Made by a program: the position numbers and the translations under genes
Notes under the pieces: model-generated
What the model saw: only the letters and a program-made list of their open reading frames with translations
Told to the model about the DNA's origin: nothing
Database searches by the model: none
Part shown: positions 45,407 to 53,087 of the stretch, piece by piece
Layout of the letters: every line of letters starts with the position of its first letter
How positions within the stretch are numbered: the first letter of the stretch is position 1
NCBI GenBank assembly: GCA_963782185.1
Contig: CAWAJB010000009.1
Coordinates: forward strand, 124,001 to 188,000
Source of the DNA: RYN-230 sp963782185
GTDB taxonomy: Bacteria > Actinomycetota > Actinomycetes > Streptosporangiales > Streptosporangiaceae
DNA length: 64,000 bases
Direction of reading: 5' to 3'

Positions 45407-46208
45407 GCTGAACGAGATGGGATGCCGCGAATTCTCTGACGCCGCCGCCGAACTGGCGCTCGGTGTCCTGACCGGGCGTGAGCGTGCGCAGGCGCTCGCG
45501 CACCTGGATCACTGCGCGTCCTGCCGCGAGAAAGTCCGCCAGCTGACGGCGACCGGCGAGGGGTTGCTGGGACTGCTGCCCAGCATGGAGCCCCCGGCGG
45601 GATTCGAGGCGCGGGTGATGGACAGGCTTGGCCTCGCGGTGGCTGCCCCCAGCCCGGCCCCGGCCACCCCGAGCCCCAGCCCGAGCCCGAGCCCCAGCCC
45701 GAGCCCGAGCCCCGGTCCGGCCGCGGCCAGCCGGCCTGGCTGGTTCAGCCGGCTGCCCTTCGGGGGCCGGCCGCCGGCCGGCGGCCCGTCCAGGCCGGCC
45801 AGGCGAACTCAGCGGGTGCTGGCCCTGGCGGCCGTCGCCGTCGCGGTCGTCGCGGCTGGCCTGGGAGGATGGGGCCTGCGCTCGGGCACCTCGGCTCCGG
45901 CCGGGACCCCGCTGAACTCCGCCACCCTGCTGTCCGCCAGCCATCAGGCAGCGGGGAAGATCTTCCTCTACGACGGCAGTTCACGCTGGCTGTACATGTC
46001 CGTGGACATGCCCACGGGGAACGGTAGCGTGATCTGCGAGGTGGAAAGCCGCGATGGCCACGTCACCACCGTCGGCTCGTTCCAGCTGACCGACGGCCAC
46101 GGCCACTGGGGCAGCCCGGTCCCGGCGACCCAGGGGGCGCTCACCGGCGCGCGGCTGGTCGGCCCGGACGGCACCGTGCTGGCCACCGCCAGCTTCCACA
46201 GCGCCTGA
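45399..46208 (+). CDS. Zinc-dependent membrane anti-sigma factor
   Basis: 269 residues; GGAGGAGG lies six bases before ATG. The ZAS motif HLDHCASC (Hx3CxxC) is at about residues 36-43, the usual redox- or fold-sensing zinc site that binds an ECF sigma factor. A Pro/Ser repeat linker (about 85-110) is followed by one transmembrane helix (VLALAAVAVAVVAAGLGGWG). The extracytoplasmic domain is of the RskA type, with YDGSSRWLYMSVDMPTGNG. It is co-expressed with the sigma gene (8-base overlap). The signal and any protease cleavage are unknown. A strong hairpin ends the operon. Confidence 0.92.
   Translation: MSELNEMGCREFSDAAAELALGVLTGRERAQALAHLDHCASCREKVRQLTATGEGLLGLLPSMEPPAGFEARVMDRLGLAVAAPSPAPATPSPSPSPSPSPSPSPGPAAASRPGWFSRLPFGGRPPAGGPSRPARRTQRVLALAAVAVAVVAAGLGGWGLRSGTSAPAGTPLNSATLLSASHQAAGKIFLYDGSSRWLYMSVDMPTGNGSVICEVESRDGHVTTVGSFQLTDGHGHWGSPVPATQGALTGARLVGPDGTVLATASFHSA
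45658..45720 (+). repeat. In-frame Pro-Ser codon repeat
   Basis: Alternating CCC/CCG and AGC codons encode (Pro-Ser)n inside the anti-sigma gene. Such a tract can vary in length by slippage in units of six bases without loss of frame. Confidence 0.8.
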
Positions 46209-46220
46209 TGCCGGGGCGGG

Positions 46221-46254
46221 CCCCTGCGGCACCGCCCGGGCGGTGCCGCAGGGG
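46221..46254. terminator. 34-bp perfect palindrome, operon terminator
   Basis: CCCCTGCGGCACCGCCC and its exact reverse complement are directly adjacent (centre CCC|GGG at 46,237/46,238). It lies 12 bases after the anti-sigma stop, just before the next promoter. Confidence 0.8.
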
Positions 46255-46259
46255 GCCCC

Positions 46260-46297
46260 AGTTGACGCAACTCCCCGGTTGCTATAACGTGGCAACC
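46260..46297. promoter_or_regulatory. ArsR-type operator/promoter with two inverted repeats
   Basis: AGTTG-ACG-CAACT (46,260-46,272) and GGTTGC (46,277-46,282) / GCAACC (46,292-46,297) surround TTGACG (-35 like, 46,262) and TATAAC (-10 like, 46,283-46,288), 15 bases apart. A further AGTTGC follows at 46,302. ArsR regulators bind such inverted repeats over their own promoters. Confidence 0.6.
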
Positions 46298-46325
46298 GTT
46301 CAGTTGCTACTTACTGGAGGACGTC

Positions 46326-46757
46326 ATGGGCTTTCCTGATCGCATCGAGCGGACCGTGGAGCTCGCCCACCCGCCGGCCAAGGTGTGGACGGCGCTCACC
46401 ACGGCCGAGGGCCTGGCTGGCTGGTTCGGCCAGCAGGCGGCGATCGACCTGCGTCCGGGCGGGTCGGCCAGCATGAAATGGGACCACGGCCACATCGCCG
46501 ACATGCGGGTCGAACGGGTCGAGGAGCCGACGGTGTTCGCCTTCACCTGGCACATCTACGGCCTGCCCGATGACGACCCGCGCCGCACCTACGTCGAGTT
46601 CACCCTCGAGCCGGCCGGCGCGGGCACGCGGCTGACCGTCGTGGAGTCCGGCTTCAGCCAGCTCCCGGAGGACGTCCACCGCCAGGCATTCGACGGCAAC
46701 ACCCGGGGCTGGGCGAGCGAGCTGGGCGAGCTGGCCGACTACCTCGATGCCGCCTGA
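46326..46757 (+). CDS. SRPBCC (AHSA1-like) domain protein
   Basis: 143 residues; GGAGG lies six bases upstream of ATG. The START/SRPBCC ligand-binding fold is visible in ERTVELAHPPAKVWTALTTA, then AEGLAGWFGQQAAIDLRPGG and YVEFTLEPAGAGTRLTVVES. AHSA1-like proteins of this size often pair with an ArsR regulator in actinomycetes, as here (11-base overlap with the next gene). The ligand is unknown, and a role in stress or small-molecule binding is assumed from the family. The promoter with inverted repeats lies directly upstream. Confidence 0.88.
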   Translation: MGFPDRIERTVELAHPPAKVWTALTTAEGLAGWFGQQAAIDLRPGGSASMKWDHGHIADMRVERVEEPTVFAFTWHIYGLPDDDPRRTYVEFTLEPAGAGTRLTVVESGFSQLPEDVHRQAFDGNTRGWASELGELADYLDAA

Positions 46758-47130
46758 CATCGAGGCGATCGCCGAACAGGTCTTCGCCTCCCTGGCCGAC
46801 CCGAGCCGGCGCGCCATCCTGGCCGCGCTGGCGTCGGGAGGTCCCGCGACCGCCACCGATCTGGCCGGGCGCCTGCCGATCACGCGGCAGGCGATCGCCA
46901 AGCACCTGGCCCTGCTGGCCGAGGCGGGCCTCGTGACAGCTGAGCCGGGAGAGCGGCGCCGGGTACGCTACCGGCTGCGTTCGGCCCCGATGCGGGTGGC
47001 GCAGCAGTTCCTGGCCGCGCTGGCCCGCGACTGGGACGCCCCGCTCGGCGCGCTGAAGGACCATCTCGACCGTGACGCTGGCGGCCCGGCCACATCCCTG
47101 CTCCCGCAGACCCGGGCGCCTCAGGACTGA
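46747..47130 (+). CDS. ArsR-family transcriptional regulator
   Basis: 127 residues. Winged-helix signature: FASLADPSRRAILAALASGG, LAGRLPITRQAIAKHLALLA, AGLVTAEPGERRRVRYRL. There is no cysteine metal-binding motif in the recognition helix region, so it is not a classic arsenic or metal sensor but the group paired with SRPBCC proteins. It overlaps the SRPBCC gene by 11 bases and has no separate ribosome-binding site, so translation is coupled. It is predicted to repress the operon through the inverted repeats upstream of the SRPBCC gene. Confidence 0.9.
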   Translation: MPPDIEAIAEQVFASLADPSRRAILAALASGGPATATDLAGRLPITRQAIAKHLALLAEAGLVTAEPGERRRVRYRLRSAPMRVAQQFLAALARDWDAPLGALKDHLDRDAGGPATSLLPQTRAPQD

Positions 47131-47181
47131 TCACGAATTCACCGCCACTTCGTGGTGCGGACCCCAAACTGGAAGGCGGGT

Positions 47182-47847
47182 ATGACAATGAAGACTCCCC
47201 CGATCGTCACGCAACCCGAATGGGAAACTGCGCGCCAGCAGCTCCTGGCCAAGGAGAAGGAGCTGACCCGCGCCCGTGACGCACTGGCCGCCGAGCGGCG
47301 GCGGATGCCGTGGGTGGCCGTGGAGAAGGAGTACGAGTTCGACGGCCCTGAGGGCAGGGTGAGCCTGCCCGGCCTGTTCGGGGGGCGCCGTCAGCTGATC
47401 GTCTACCGGGCCTTCTTCGAGCCCGGCGTGTACGGCTGGCCCGACCATGCCTGCCCGGGCTGCTCCCTGGTGGCCGACCAGGTCGCCCACGTCGCCCACC
47501 TGAACGCCCGCGACACCACGCTGGTCTTCGCCTCGCGGGCGCCGCAGCCCGACATCGAGCGCGTGAAGGCGCGGATGGGCTGGGAGATCCCCTGGTACAC
47601 GATGACCGACGGCTTCGACGCCGACTTCGGCGTGGACGAATGGCACGGCACGAACGCGTTCATCCGCGACGGTGACCGCGTGTTCCGCACCTACTTCGTC
47701 AACAACCGCGGCGACGAGGTCATGGGGGGTACCTGGGCCTACCTCGACCTCACCGCGCTCGGGCGCCAGGAGGAATGGGAGGACTCACCCGACGGCTACC
47801 CCCAGACCGCGCCCTACTCCTGGTGGCGCTGGCACGACGCGTACTGA
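47182..47847 (+). CDS. DUF899 thioredoxin-like protein
   Basis: 221 residues from ATG 47,182, five bases after GGAAGGCGGG; GTG 47,152 is possible but lacks a site. The family core is complete: RRRMPWVAVEKEYEFDGPEG, LFGGRRQLIVYRAFFEPGVY, CPGC, ALGRQEEWEDSPDGYPQ, and the typical end YSWWRWHDAY. Unlike the paralogue at 31,083 its C-terminus is normal. The CPGC pair suggests a thiol-active, thioredoxin-like fold, but function is unproven. It follows the SRPBCC-ArsR operon by 51 bases and could belong to the same transcript. Confidence 0.87.
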   Translation: MTMKTPPIVTQPEWETARQQLLAKEKELTRARDALAAERRRMPWVAVEKEYEFDGPEGRVSLPGLFGGRRQLIVYRAFFEPGVYGWPDHACPGCSLVADQVAHVAHLNARDTTLVFASRAPQPDIERVKARMGWEIPWYTMTDGFDADFGVDEWHGTNAFIRDGDRVFRTYFVNNRGDEVMGGTWAYLDLTALGRQEEWEDSPDGYPQTAPYSWWRWHDAY

Positions 47848-48010
47848 CCGGCCCGGATGGCCCGGTCACGCTGCTCGGGGCGTTCGAGGGCCGCAGGCAG
47901 CTGATCGCCTACTACTTCATGCGGAATCCTGGCCGGCCCGCCCCCGAGCAGTGCGAGGGCTGCACGTCCTATAACGGCCAGATCGGCGAGCTCTCTTACC
48001 GGCATTCCCC
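47848..48010 (+). pseudogene. Third DUF899-like remnant
   Basis: Right after the DUF899 stop, another frame reads VLTGPDGPVTLLGAFEGRRQ, LIAYYFMRNPGRPAPEQCEG, CTSYNGQIGELSY. This is the N-terminal DUF899 segment (FEGRRQLI, YFM, and a CEGC pair). Similarity ends near 48,000 and there is no proper start or C-terminal half. It appears to be a truncated tandem paralogue whose beginning was deleted into the end of the intact gene. Confidence 0.65.
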
Positions 48011-48329
48011 GCCTGGCGGCCAGTGCCGGTGTGGCCCGGCGGACGCCCCATCGCCCAGTGGCCGCGACTCGAAGCGGGACGCTCTGACGACCTCGGCACC
48101 GCCAGCCGCTGAGCAGATCCCGCCAACATGGCGAGCGCCCGAAGGGGTAGACCTAGGTCTACCACGGATGTGGATGCCAACCCCCTAGCGCGCGATCGCA
48201 TCGCCGTGCAGGATGAGGCCAGGAACCTGCGGATCCACCCGCGGTCTGATGCCGATTCATCAAGCGTGTCATATCATTGGCGACGTATAGAAATAGACGT
48301 CACATACTTGGCCCAAGGGGAAATAGTAA

Positions 48330-48605
48330 ATGGAGAACAAGAGCGAGTTCTGGTCAGATGTCAGCGCGGTTGTCGTGACACCAGTTGCGATTGCTGCCGG
48401 AGTGGCCAAGGGCACGTACGACGCCTCGACTGACCACGGGGCTTTCATCGAAGGGTTCAATGGGGCTGCCACCCCCATTATCAGGGCCGGGAAGAACTTT
48501 GGTGCGGAGCATGGCCAGACCATCACCAAAGGAGTGGTGACCGGCGCTGCTGGCGCGCTGGGCGCCCGCATCCTGCACATGGGCCTGCGCGCCCTGAAAT
48601 TCTGA
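48330..48605 (+). CDS. Small hypothetical protein
   Basis: 91 residues; AAGGGG lies nine bases before ATG. The product is Gly/Ala-rich with a possible amphipathic or weakly hydrophobic stretch AVVVTPVAIAAGVAKGTYDA and another near TKGVVTGAAGALGARILHMG. Base composition is less GC-rich than its neighbours (many ATT, GTT, AAT codons), and the 140 bases upstream are also AT-rich, suggesting transfer or an unusual constraint. I recognise no family. It has a good ribosome-binding site and no conflicting gene, so it is probably real. Confidence 0.55.
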   Translation: MENKSEFWSDVSAVVVTPVAIAAGVAKGTYDASTDHGAFIEGFNGAATPIIRAGKNFGAEHGQTITKGVVTGAAGALGARILHMGLRALKF

Positions 48606-48653
48606 CCAGCAACACGGCTCACTCTGGCCTGAATCACACGGGCACGGCGTCAT

Positions 48654-48720
48654 GCCCGCCCCTGATCCTGCGCCCGCCCCTGATCCTGCGCCCGCCCCTG
48701 ATCCTGCGCCCGCCCTGGCT
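48654..48720. repeat. 18-bp tandem repeat, three full copies
   Basis: The unit GCCCGCCCCTGATCCTGC occurs three times exactly (48,654-48,707) followed by a partial fourth. It lies at the 3' side of the minus-strand PRC-barrel gene, ending at its stop codon. Exact identity of the copies implies recent slippage. Confidence 0.85.
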
Positions 48721-49048
48721 AGTCGCTGGCCTCCCCGCGGTGGCCGCGGTAGTACTGGCGGAGGGCGTCCTCCTCGCTTTCGCTGATGTGCGCGTCCCGG
48801 TCGATGTTCGGGGCGTCTTTGACCTGGTCCTTGGACACGGCCAGCACCACCACCTCGCCATCGACCCGGGCTCCGTGGATCGGCGCGAAACTCTGCCTGG
48901 TGCCGAACAGGCCGGTCTCCACGAGAACCCACTCTGGCTGCCCGGAGTCGTCGCCGAGGTACACCTGGCTGACCTTTCCGATCCTGTTCCCCTCGGCGTC
49001 GGCGGCGACGCGGTGGATATATTCCTGGGGATCCTGCGGGGTGGTCAT
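48719..49048 (-). CDS. PRC-barrel domain protein
   Basis: 109 residues; GAGG lies five bases before ATG 49,048. The PRC-barrel core reads AADAEGNRIGKVSQVYLGDD, then WVLVETGLFGTRQSFAPIHG, followed by an acidic C-terminal tail (SESEEDALRQYYRGHRG). Stand-alone actinobacterial proteins of this kind are often linked to stress or photosynthetic-type PRC folds; function is unknown. Three exact 18-base repeats lie just past the stop. Confidence 0.87.
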   Translation of the reverse strand: MTTPQDPQEYIHRVAADAEGNRIGKVSQVYLGDDSGQPEWVLVETGLFGTRQSFAPIHGARVDGEVVVLAVSKDQVKDAPNIDRDAHISESEEDALRQYYRGHRGEASD

Positions 49049-49174
49049 AGCTGCCTCCCTTGGGCCCGGAGGTCCGCGCTGCGGCACGCCGGGCCATGCG
49101 ACGAGGTACAAGGCAGGCTGAGCTACCCGGAAAGGTCTGCCGCAAACGATATTCGCTGGTTGGCGGAGGCCCGG

Positions 49175-49954
49175 GTGCGTAGGGTCGGCTGGATGACGCT
49201 CTCTCATGACGTGGCCGGAGACGGTCCCGCGGTAGTGCTTCTGCATTCCGGGGTGTGCGACCGGCGGATGTGGGATGCGCAGTGGCCGGCCCTGATCGCG
49301 GCCGGGTACCGGCTGGTCCGCTGTGACTTCCGGGGCTTCGGCGAGACCCCCGCCGCGGACGGGCCCTGCGACGATGCCGAGGATGTGCTGGAACTGCTGG
49401 ACGTACTCGGCATCGGGCGGGCGGCACTGATCGCATCGTCGTATGGCGGGCGGGTGGCCCTGGAGATCGCCGCCCGCTGGCCGGACCGGGTGAGCGCCCT
49501 GGCCCTGCTGTGTACCGCGCTCCCCGGGCATGAACCGACCGCGGAAAGGCACTCCTTCAATGAACGGGAAGAGGCGCTGATCGAGGCGGGCGACATCGAC
49601 GGAGCGGTGGAACTGATCGTCGATACCTGGCTGGGCCCGGACGCCGACGACGCGGCCCGGGAGGCAGTGCGCCAGATGCAGCGGCATGCCTTCGAGGTGC
49701 AGCTGGCCGCCGAGGAGTTCGAGCCCGTCACGGCCGAATTCGACCTGGCGGCCATCCAGGCTCCCTGCCTCATCCTGTCGGGCGGGCACGACATGGCGGA
49801 CTTCCGGCAGATCGCGGACCGGCTGGCCGGCCTGCTCGCCGACGCCCGGCATGACGAGCTTCCCTGGGCCGGTCATCTGCCCAGCATGGAACGGCCTGCT
49901 GCCGTGACCGGCCTGCTCGCCGGCTTCCTCCGCGAGAAAGTCCCGGCCGGCTGA
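49175..49954 (+). CDS. Alpha/beta hydrolase
   Basis: 259 residues from GTG 49,175, which has GGAGG five bases upstream; ATG 49,193 gives a start closer to the fold. Motifs: VVLLHSGVCDRRMWDAQWPA (oxyanion region), CDFRGFG, ASSYGGRVAL (nucleophile Ser in SxSYGG form), SGGHDMADF (acid) and PWAGHLPSMERP (His). This is the prolyl-aminopeptidase / lactonase-like family with a helical cap around residues 120-190. Substrate unknown. The stop lies eight bases from the end of the convergent transketolase gene. Confidence 0.87.
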   Translation: MRRVGWMTLSHDVAGDGPAVVLLHSGVCDRRMWDAQWPALIAAGYRLVRCDFRGFGETPAADGPCDDAEDVLELLDVLGIGRAALIASSYGGRVALEIAARWPDRVSALALLCTALPGHEPTAERHSFNEREEALIEAGDIDGAVELIVDTWLGPDADDAAREAVRQMQRHAFEVQLAAEEFEPVTAEFDLAAIQAPCLILSGGHDMADFRQIADRLAGLLADARHDELPWAGHLPSMERPAAVTGLLAGFLREKVPAG

Positions 49955-49962
49955 ACTCGTTC

Positions 49963-51882
49963 TCAGGCCTGTTTCACCAGCTCGCGGGCGGCTACCGCGA
50001 TGTGCTCAGCATCGATGCCCGCCGCGGCCAGCAGTTCCGTGCTGCTGCCCGACCCGGGCAGCTCCCGGACACACAGGTGAGTCAGGTACAGCGGCCCGGG
50101 CCCTGCCTCCAGCAGCGCATCCGACACCGCGCTGCCGAGCCCGCCCGCTGCATAGTGGTCCTCCGCCACGACCAGACGGCCACCCGTGGCCGCCGCGGCA
50201 GCCGAGAGCGTCTGCGTGTCGGCCGGCTTGACGGAGTACAGGTCGATGACCCGGGCCGCGATGCCCTCGGCGGCGAGTTGATCCGCGGCGGCCAGGCAGG
50301 CATGCAGCGTGACTCCCGCGCCGATGAGCGTCACCGCGTCGTCCGGCCCCGACCGCAGCACCTTCGAGCCGCCCACGGGGAAGGGCTCCGCGCTGTCGTA
50401 CAGCACCGGGTAGGCGCCGCGGGTGGTCCGCAGGTAGGTGACGCCCGGGCGGTCCGCCATCGCCCGGACGAGCGCGGCCGTGCTGGTCGCGTCGCTCGGG
50501 TACAGCACCGTTGATCCGTGCACCGCGCGCATCATGGCCAGGTCTTCCAGAGCCATCTGGGAGGGCCCGTCGGCGCCGATCTCCACGCCCGCGTGTGATC
50601 CGGCCAGCCGGATGCTGGCCTGCGAGATGGCGGCCATCCGGATGAAGTCGTAGGCACGGGTGAAGAAGGCCGCGAACGTCAACGCGAACGGGACGTAATG
50701 CCGGGCGCTGAGCCCCACGGCCGCCGCCACCATCTGCTGCTCGGCGATGAACATCTCGAAGAAGCGCCCGGGAAAGGCCCTGGCGAACTCATTGGCATAG
50801 GTGGAGTTGCTGACCTCGCCGTCGAGCGCCACCACCTCGGGCCGTTCCGCGCCCAGCGCGGCCAGCGCGTCGCCGTACGCCTTGCGGGTGGCGATCTTGT
50901 CCCCGGGTGAGTACTCGGGCGCCGCTGGCGGGGCCTGCGGCGCGCCGTGCGCCTGGTCTGCCTCGCTGGGCATGGCCGGCGCGGGGCCCGGGACGGCGTC
51001 CGCGGGCCGGGGGCCGCGGACCAGCAGGTGCCGCTCGCCGCCCAGTTCCGCGATGGCCCGTGCGGCCATGTCGGGCGGGAAGGGCTTGCCGTGCCAGTCC
51101 TCGTGGTCCTCGACCTCCGAGAACCCGCGGCCCTTGATGGTGCGGGCCAGGACCACCGTGGGCCGGTCCGAGCCCCCTTCCGCGATGAACCGGAACGTCT
51201 GGGTGATCTCGGAGAGGTCGTGACCGTCGATGATGAGCACGTGCGCCCCGAACCCCTCGGCGCGCTGGGTGTAGGCGGCGAGGTCCCACTGGTGCTCGGT
51301 GGGGCCACGCTGGCCCAGCCGGTTCACGTTGACGATCGCGGTCAGGTTGGACAGCCCGTAGTACGCGGCCTTGTCCAGGGCCTCCCAGATGGAGCCCTCC
51401 GCCATCTCGCTGTCCCCGCACAGCACCCACACCCGGTAGGGCAGCCGGTCGAGGTACCGGCCCGCGAGCGCGATCCCCACCCCGTCGGGCAGGCCCTGGC
51501 CGAGCGATCCGGTGGCGACATCGACCCACGGCAGCACCGGGGTGGGGTGGCCTTCCAGGCGGGACCCGAACCGCCGGTACCCGGTCATGAGCTCGTCGTC
51601 GGACACCACTCCCACCGCCTTGTAGACGGAGTACAGCAGGGGGGAGGCGTGTCCCTTGGAGAAGATCAGGTGGTCGTTGGTGTCGGCGCGCGGGTTATCC
51701 CAGTCGTACCGCAGGTGGCGGCCGACCAGCACGGCCAGCAGGTCCGCGGCGGACATGCTGGAGGTCGGGTGGCCGGAACCGGCGCTGGTGCTGGCCCGGA
51801 TCGAATCAACGCGCAGCTGGGCGGCGAGGTCATCGGCCACGTCAAGATCGATCCCGGTCAGGGGCTGAGTTTCGCTGCTCAT
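49963..51882 (-). CDS. tkt: Transketolase (single-chain)
   Basis: 639 residues; GGAGGG lies six bases before ATG 51,882. It catalyses ThDP-dependent transfer of two-carbon ketol units in the pentose phosphate pathway. The ThDP/Mg site GDSEMAEGSIWEALDKAAYY (with NVN) is at about residues 155-185. Early His in SGHPTSSMSAADLL and SKGHASPLL fits family members. The pyrimidine-domain Glu is in EMFIAEQQMVAAAVGLSARH, and the C-terminal domain ends LVKQA. A Pro/Ala-rich linker (about 300-330) joins the halves. The length is shorter than E. coli TktA (~660) and typical of the TKTL-like/archaeal-split type fused in one chain. A separate housekeeping copy may exist elsewhere. Confidence 0.9.
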   Translation of the reverse strand: MSSETQPLTGIDLDVADDLAAQLRVDSIRASTSAGSGHPTSSMSAADLLAVLVGRHLRYDWDNPRADTNDHLIFSKGHASPLLYSVYKAVGVVSDDELMTGYRRFGSRLEGHPTPVLPWVDVATGSLGQGLPDGVGIALAGRYLDRLPYRVWVLCGDSEMAEGSIWEALDKAAYYGLSNLTAIVNVNRLGQRGPTEHQWDLAAYTQRAEGFGAHVLIIDGHDLSEITQTFRFIAEGGSDRPTVVLARTIKGRGFSEVEDHEDWHGKPFPPDMAARAIAELGGERHLLVRGPRPADAVPGPAPAMPSEADQAHGAPQAPPAAPEYSPGDKIATRKAYGDALAALGAERPEVVALDGEVSNSTYANEFARAFPGRFFEMFIAEQQMVAAAVGLSARHYVPFALTFAAFFTRAYDFIRMAAISQASIRLAGSHAGVEIGADGPSQMALEDLAMMRAVHGSTVLYPSDATSTAALVRAMADRPGVTYLRTTRGAYPVLYDSAEPFPVGGSKVLRSGPDDAVTLIGAGVTLHACLAAADQLAAEGIAARVIDLYSVKPADTQTLSAAAAATGGRLVVAEDHYAAGGLGSAVSDALLEAGPGPLYLTHLCVRELPGSGSSTELLAAAGIDAEHIAVAARELVKQA

Positions 51883-51951
51883 GTCAGGCCCTCCTTCTGC
51901 TGGCGGCGCGGGTGGCAGCACAAAGTAGGGAACTCGCCACGGCCAGGCTAT

Positions 51952-52269
51952 CTAAACGATGCCGGGCCGGTCCCGGTGCGCGCTGGCGAGCTCGTCGAGG
52001 TCACCGAGCAAGGGGAACAGGGCCTGGTTGAGCGTGGCGAAGCTGACCTCCCCCTCGAACTCCAGGCCCGCTACCCGCAGGACCGTCATCCGCGAGGTGA
52101 GCGCGGAGCCCGCCAGGGCATCCAGCAGCGCCGTCTTCCCCATGCCGGGATCCCCGGACAGGATGAGGGCGCCCCCGCTGACCGCGGTCTCGCGGGCGAA
52201 CCCCTGCAGGACACCGAGTTCCCGGGCCCGCCCGGTCAGCGCTTCCGGAGACAGGTCTAGCTGGCTCAT
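51952..52269 (-). pseudogene. N-terminal stump of a LAL regulator
   Basis: 105 codons from ATG 52,269. Walker A ILSGDPGMGKTALLDALAG and the LAL motif GEVSFATLNQALFPLLGDLD are clear, but the frame stops at AHRDRPGIV. Walker B, the ~800 following residues and the LuxR HTH are missing; transketolase begins just downstream. Most of the gene was therefore deleted. Confidence 0.75.
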
Positions 52270-52345
52270 CGCAGACGTCCCGCACCTAGGGAGCGGGCCA
52301 CCCCAAGCGACCTGCTGAGCCCGCGGCACCAGGATAACGAACCGG

Positions 52346-52999
52346 TCAGCCGGGCTCGGCGAGCAGGCGGCCCGCCCAGACGTCCACCAGCCAGTCCCGG
52401 TACCGCTCCGGTGACCAGCCACGCTGGCCGACCAGCAGTTCGTAGACCTCGACCGCACCCAGCGCCCACAACTCGTCCCGCGCCTCCGCCACGCTCCGGC
52501 CGGAGGCCAGCACGCCGGATTCGGCCAGGTGCTCCGCGAGCATGGTCATCCCGGCCAGCCGCTGGGCGCCCAGCCCGGCCCACAGGTCCGCCGCGTCCTG
52601 GTCGGCTCCTGCCGCTCCCCTGATGACCAGGAACAGCGGCACGAGCCGCGCCTGAATCGAGGCCAGGAACGCCGCGTAGTGCGCGAGCTTGGCCCGCCCG
52701 TCCGGCGCGGCCCGCACGGCCTGGATCGGGGCCCGGTCGGGCACCGACACCGGGGCGTCGTCGCCGGCCACTGTGACGTCCAGCAGCTCCTTGAGCAGGC
52801 CGGCCTTGGTGCCGAAGTACCCGTACACGGTCTCCACCGACACCCCGGCCCCGGCGGCGATGTCCTTCATGCTGGTCCGCTGGTAGCCCCGCTCGGCGAA
52901 CAGCTGCCCGGCGGTGGCCAGCACGATCCGGCGGGCGGCGCGGGACTGGGCGCGGCGCTGGGTGGCGTCGTAGCGACGCCGCGGCTTGACAGGATCCAT
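52346..52999 (-). CDS. TetR-family transcriptional regulator
   Basis: 217 residues from ATG 52,999; ATG 53,011 adds four residues. The TetR N-terminal HTH reads AARRIVLATAGQLFAERGYQ, RTSMKDIAAGAGVSVETVYG, YFGTKAGLLKELL. The C-terminal ligand-binding domain is helical. It is divergent from a SnoaL/cupin operon across an 88-base gap containing two inverted repeats, so it probably represses that operon and itself. The ligand is unknown. A LAL stump lies after its stop. Confidence 0.9.
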   Translation of the reverse strand: MDPVKPRRRYDATQRRAQSRAARRIVLATAGQLFAERGYQRTSMKDIAAGAGVSVETVYGYFGTKAGLLKELLDVTVAGDDAPVSVPDRAPIQAVRAAPDGRAKLAHYAAFLASIQARLVPLFLVIRGAAGADQDAADLWAGLGAQRLAGMTMLAEHLAESGVLASGRSVAEARDELWALGAVEVYELLVGQRGWSPERYRDWLVDVWAGRLLAEPG

Positions 53000-53087
53000 A
53001 TTCCGTTCCATGCTTGCTGTATCCAATACAGGTGCTCTGGATTTAATTTATCAAACTGTTCCAGAGCCTGCCACGAGGGAGCCAGTC
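53000..53087. promoter_or_regulatory. Divergent TetR operators
   Basis: CTGTAT-CCA-ATACAG (53,017-53,031) is a perfect 6-3-6 inverted repeat. GCTCTGGA (53,034-53,041) and TCCAGAGC (53,060-53,067) form a second, 8-bp-arm repeat around an AT-rich core that could hold the promoter elements. Both lie between the TetR gene and the SnoaL gene. Confidence 0.6.
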
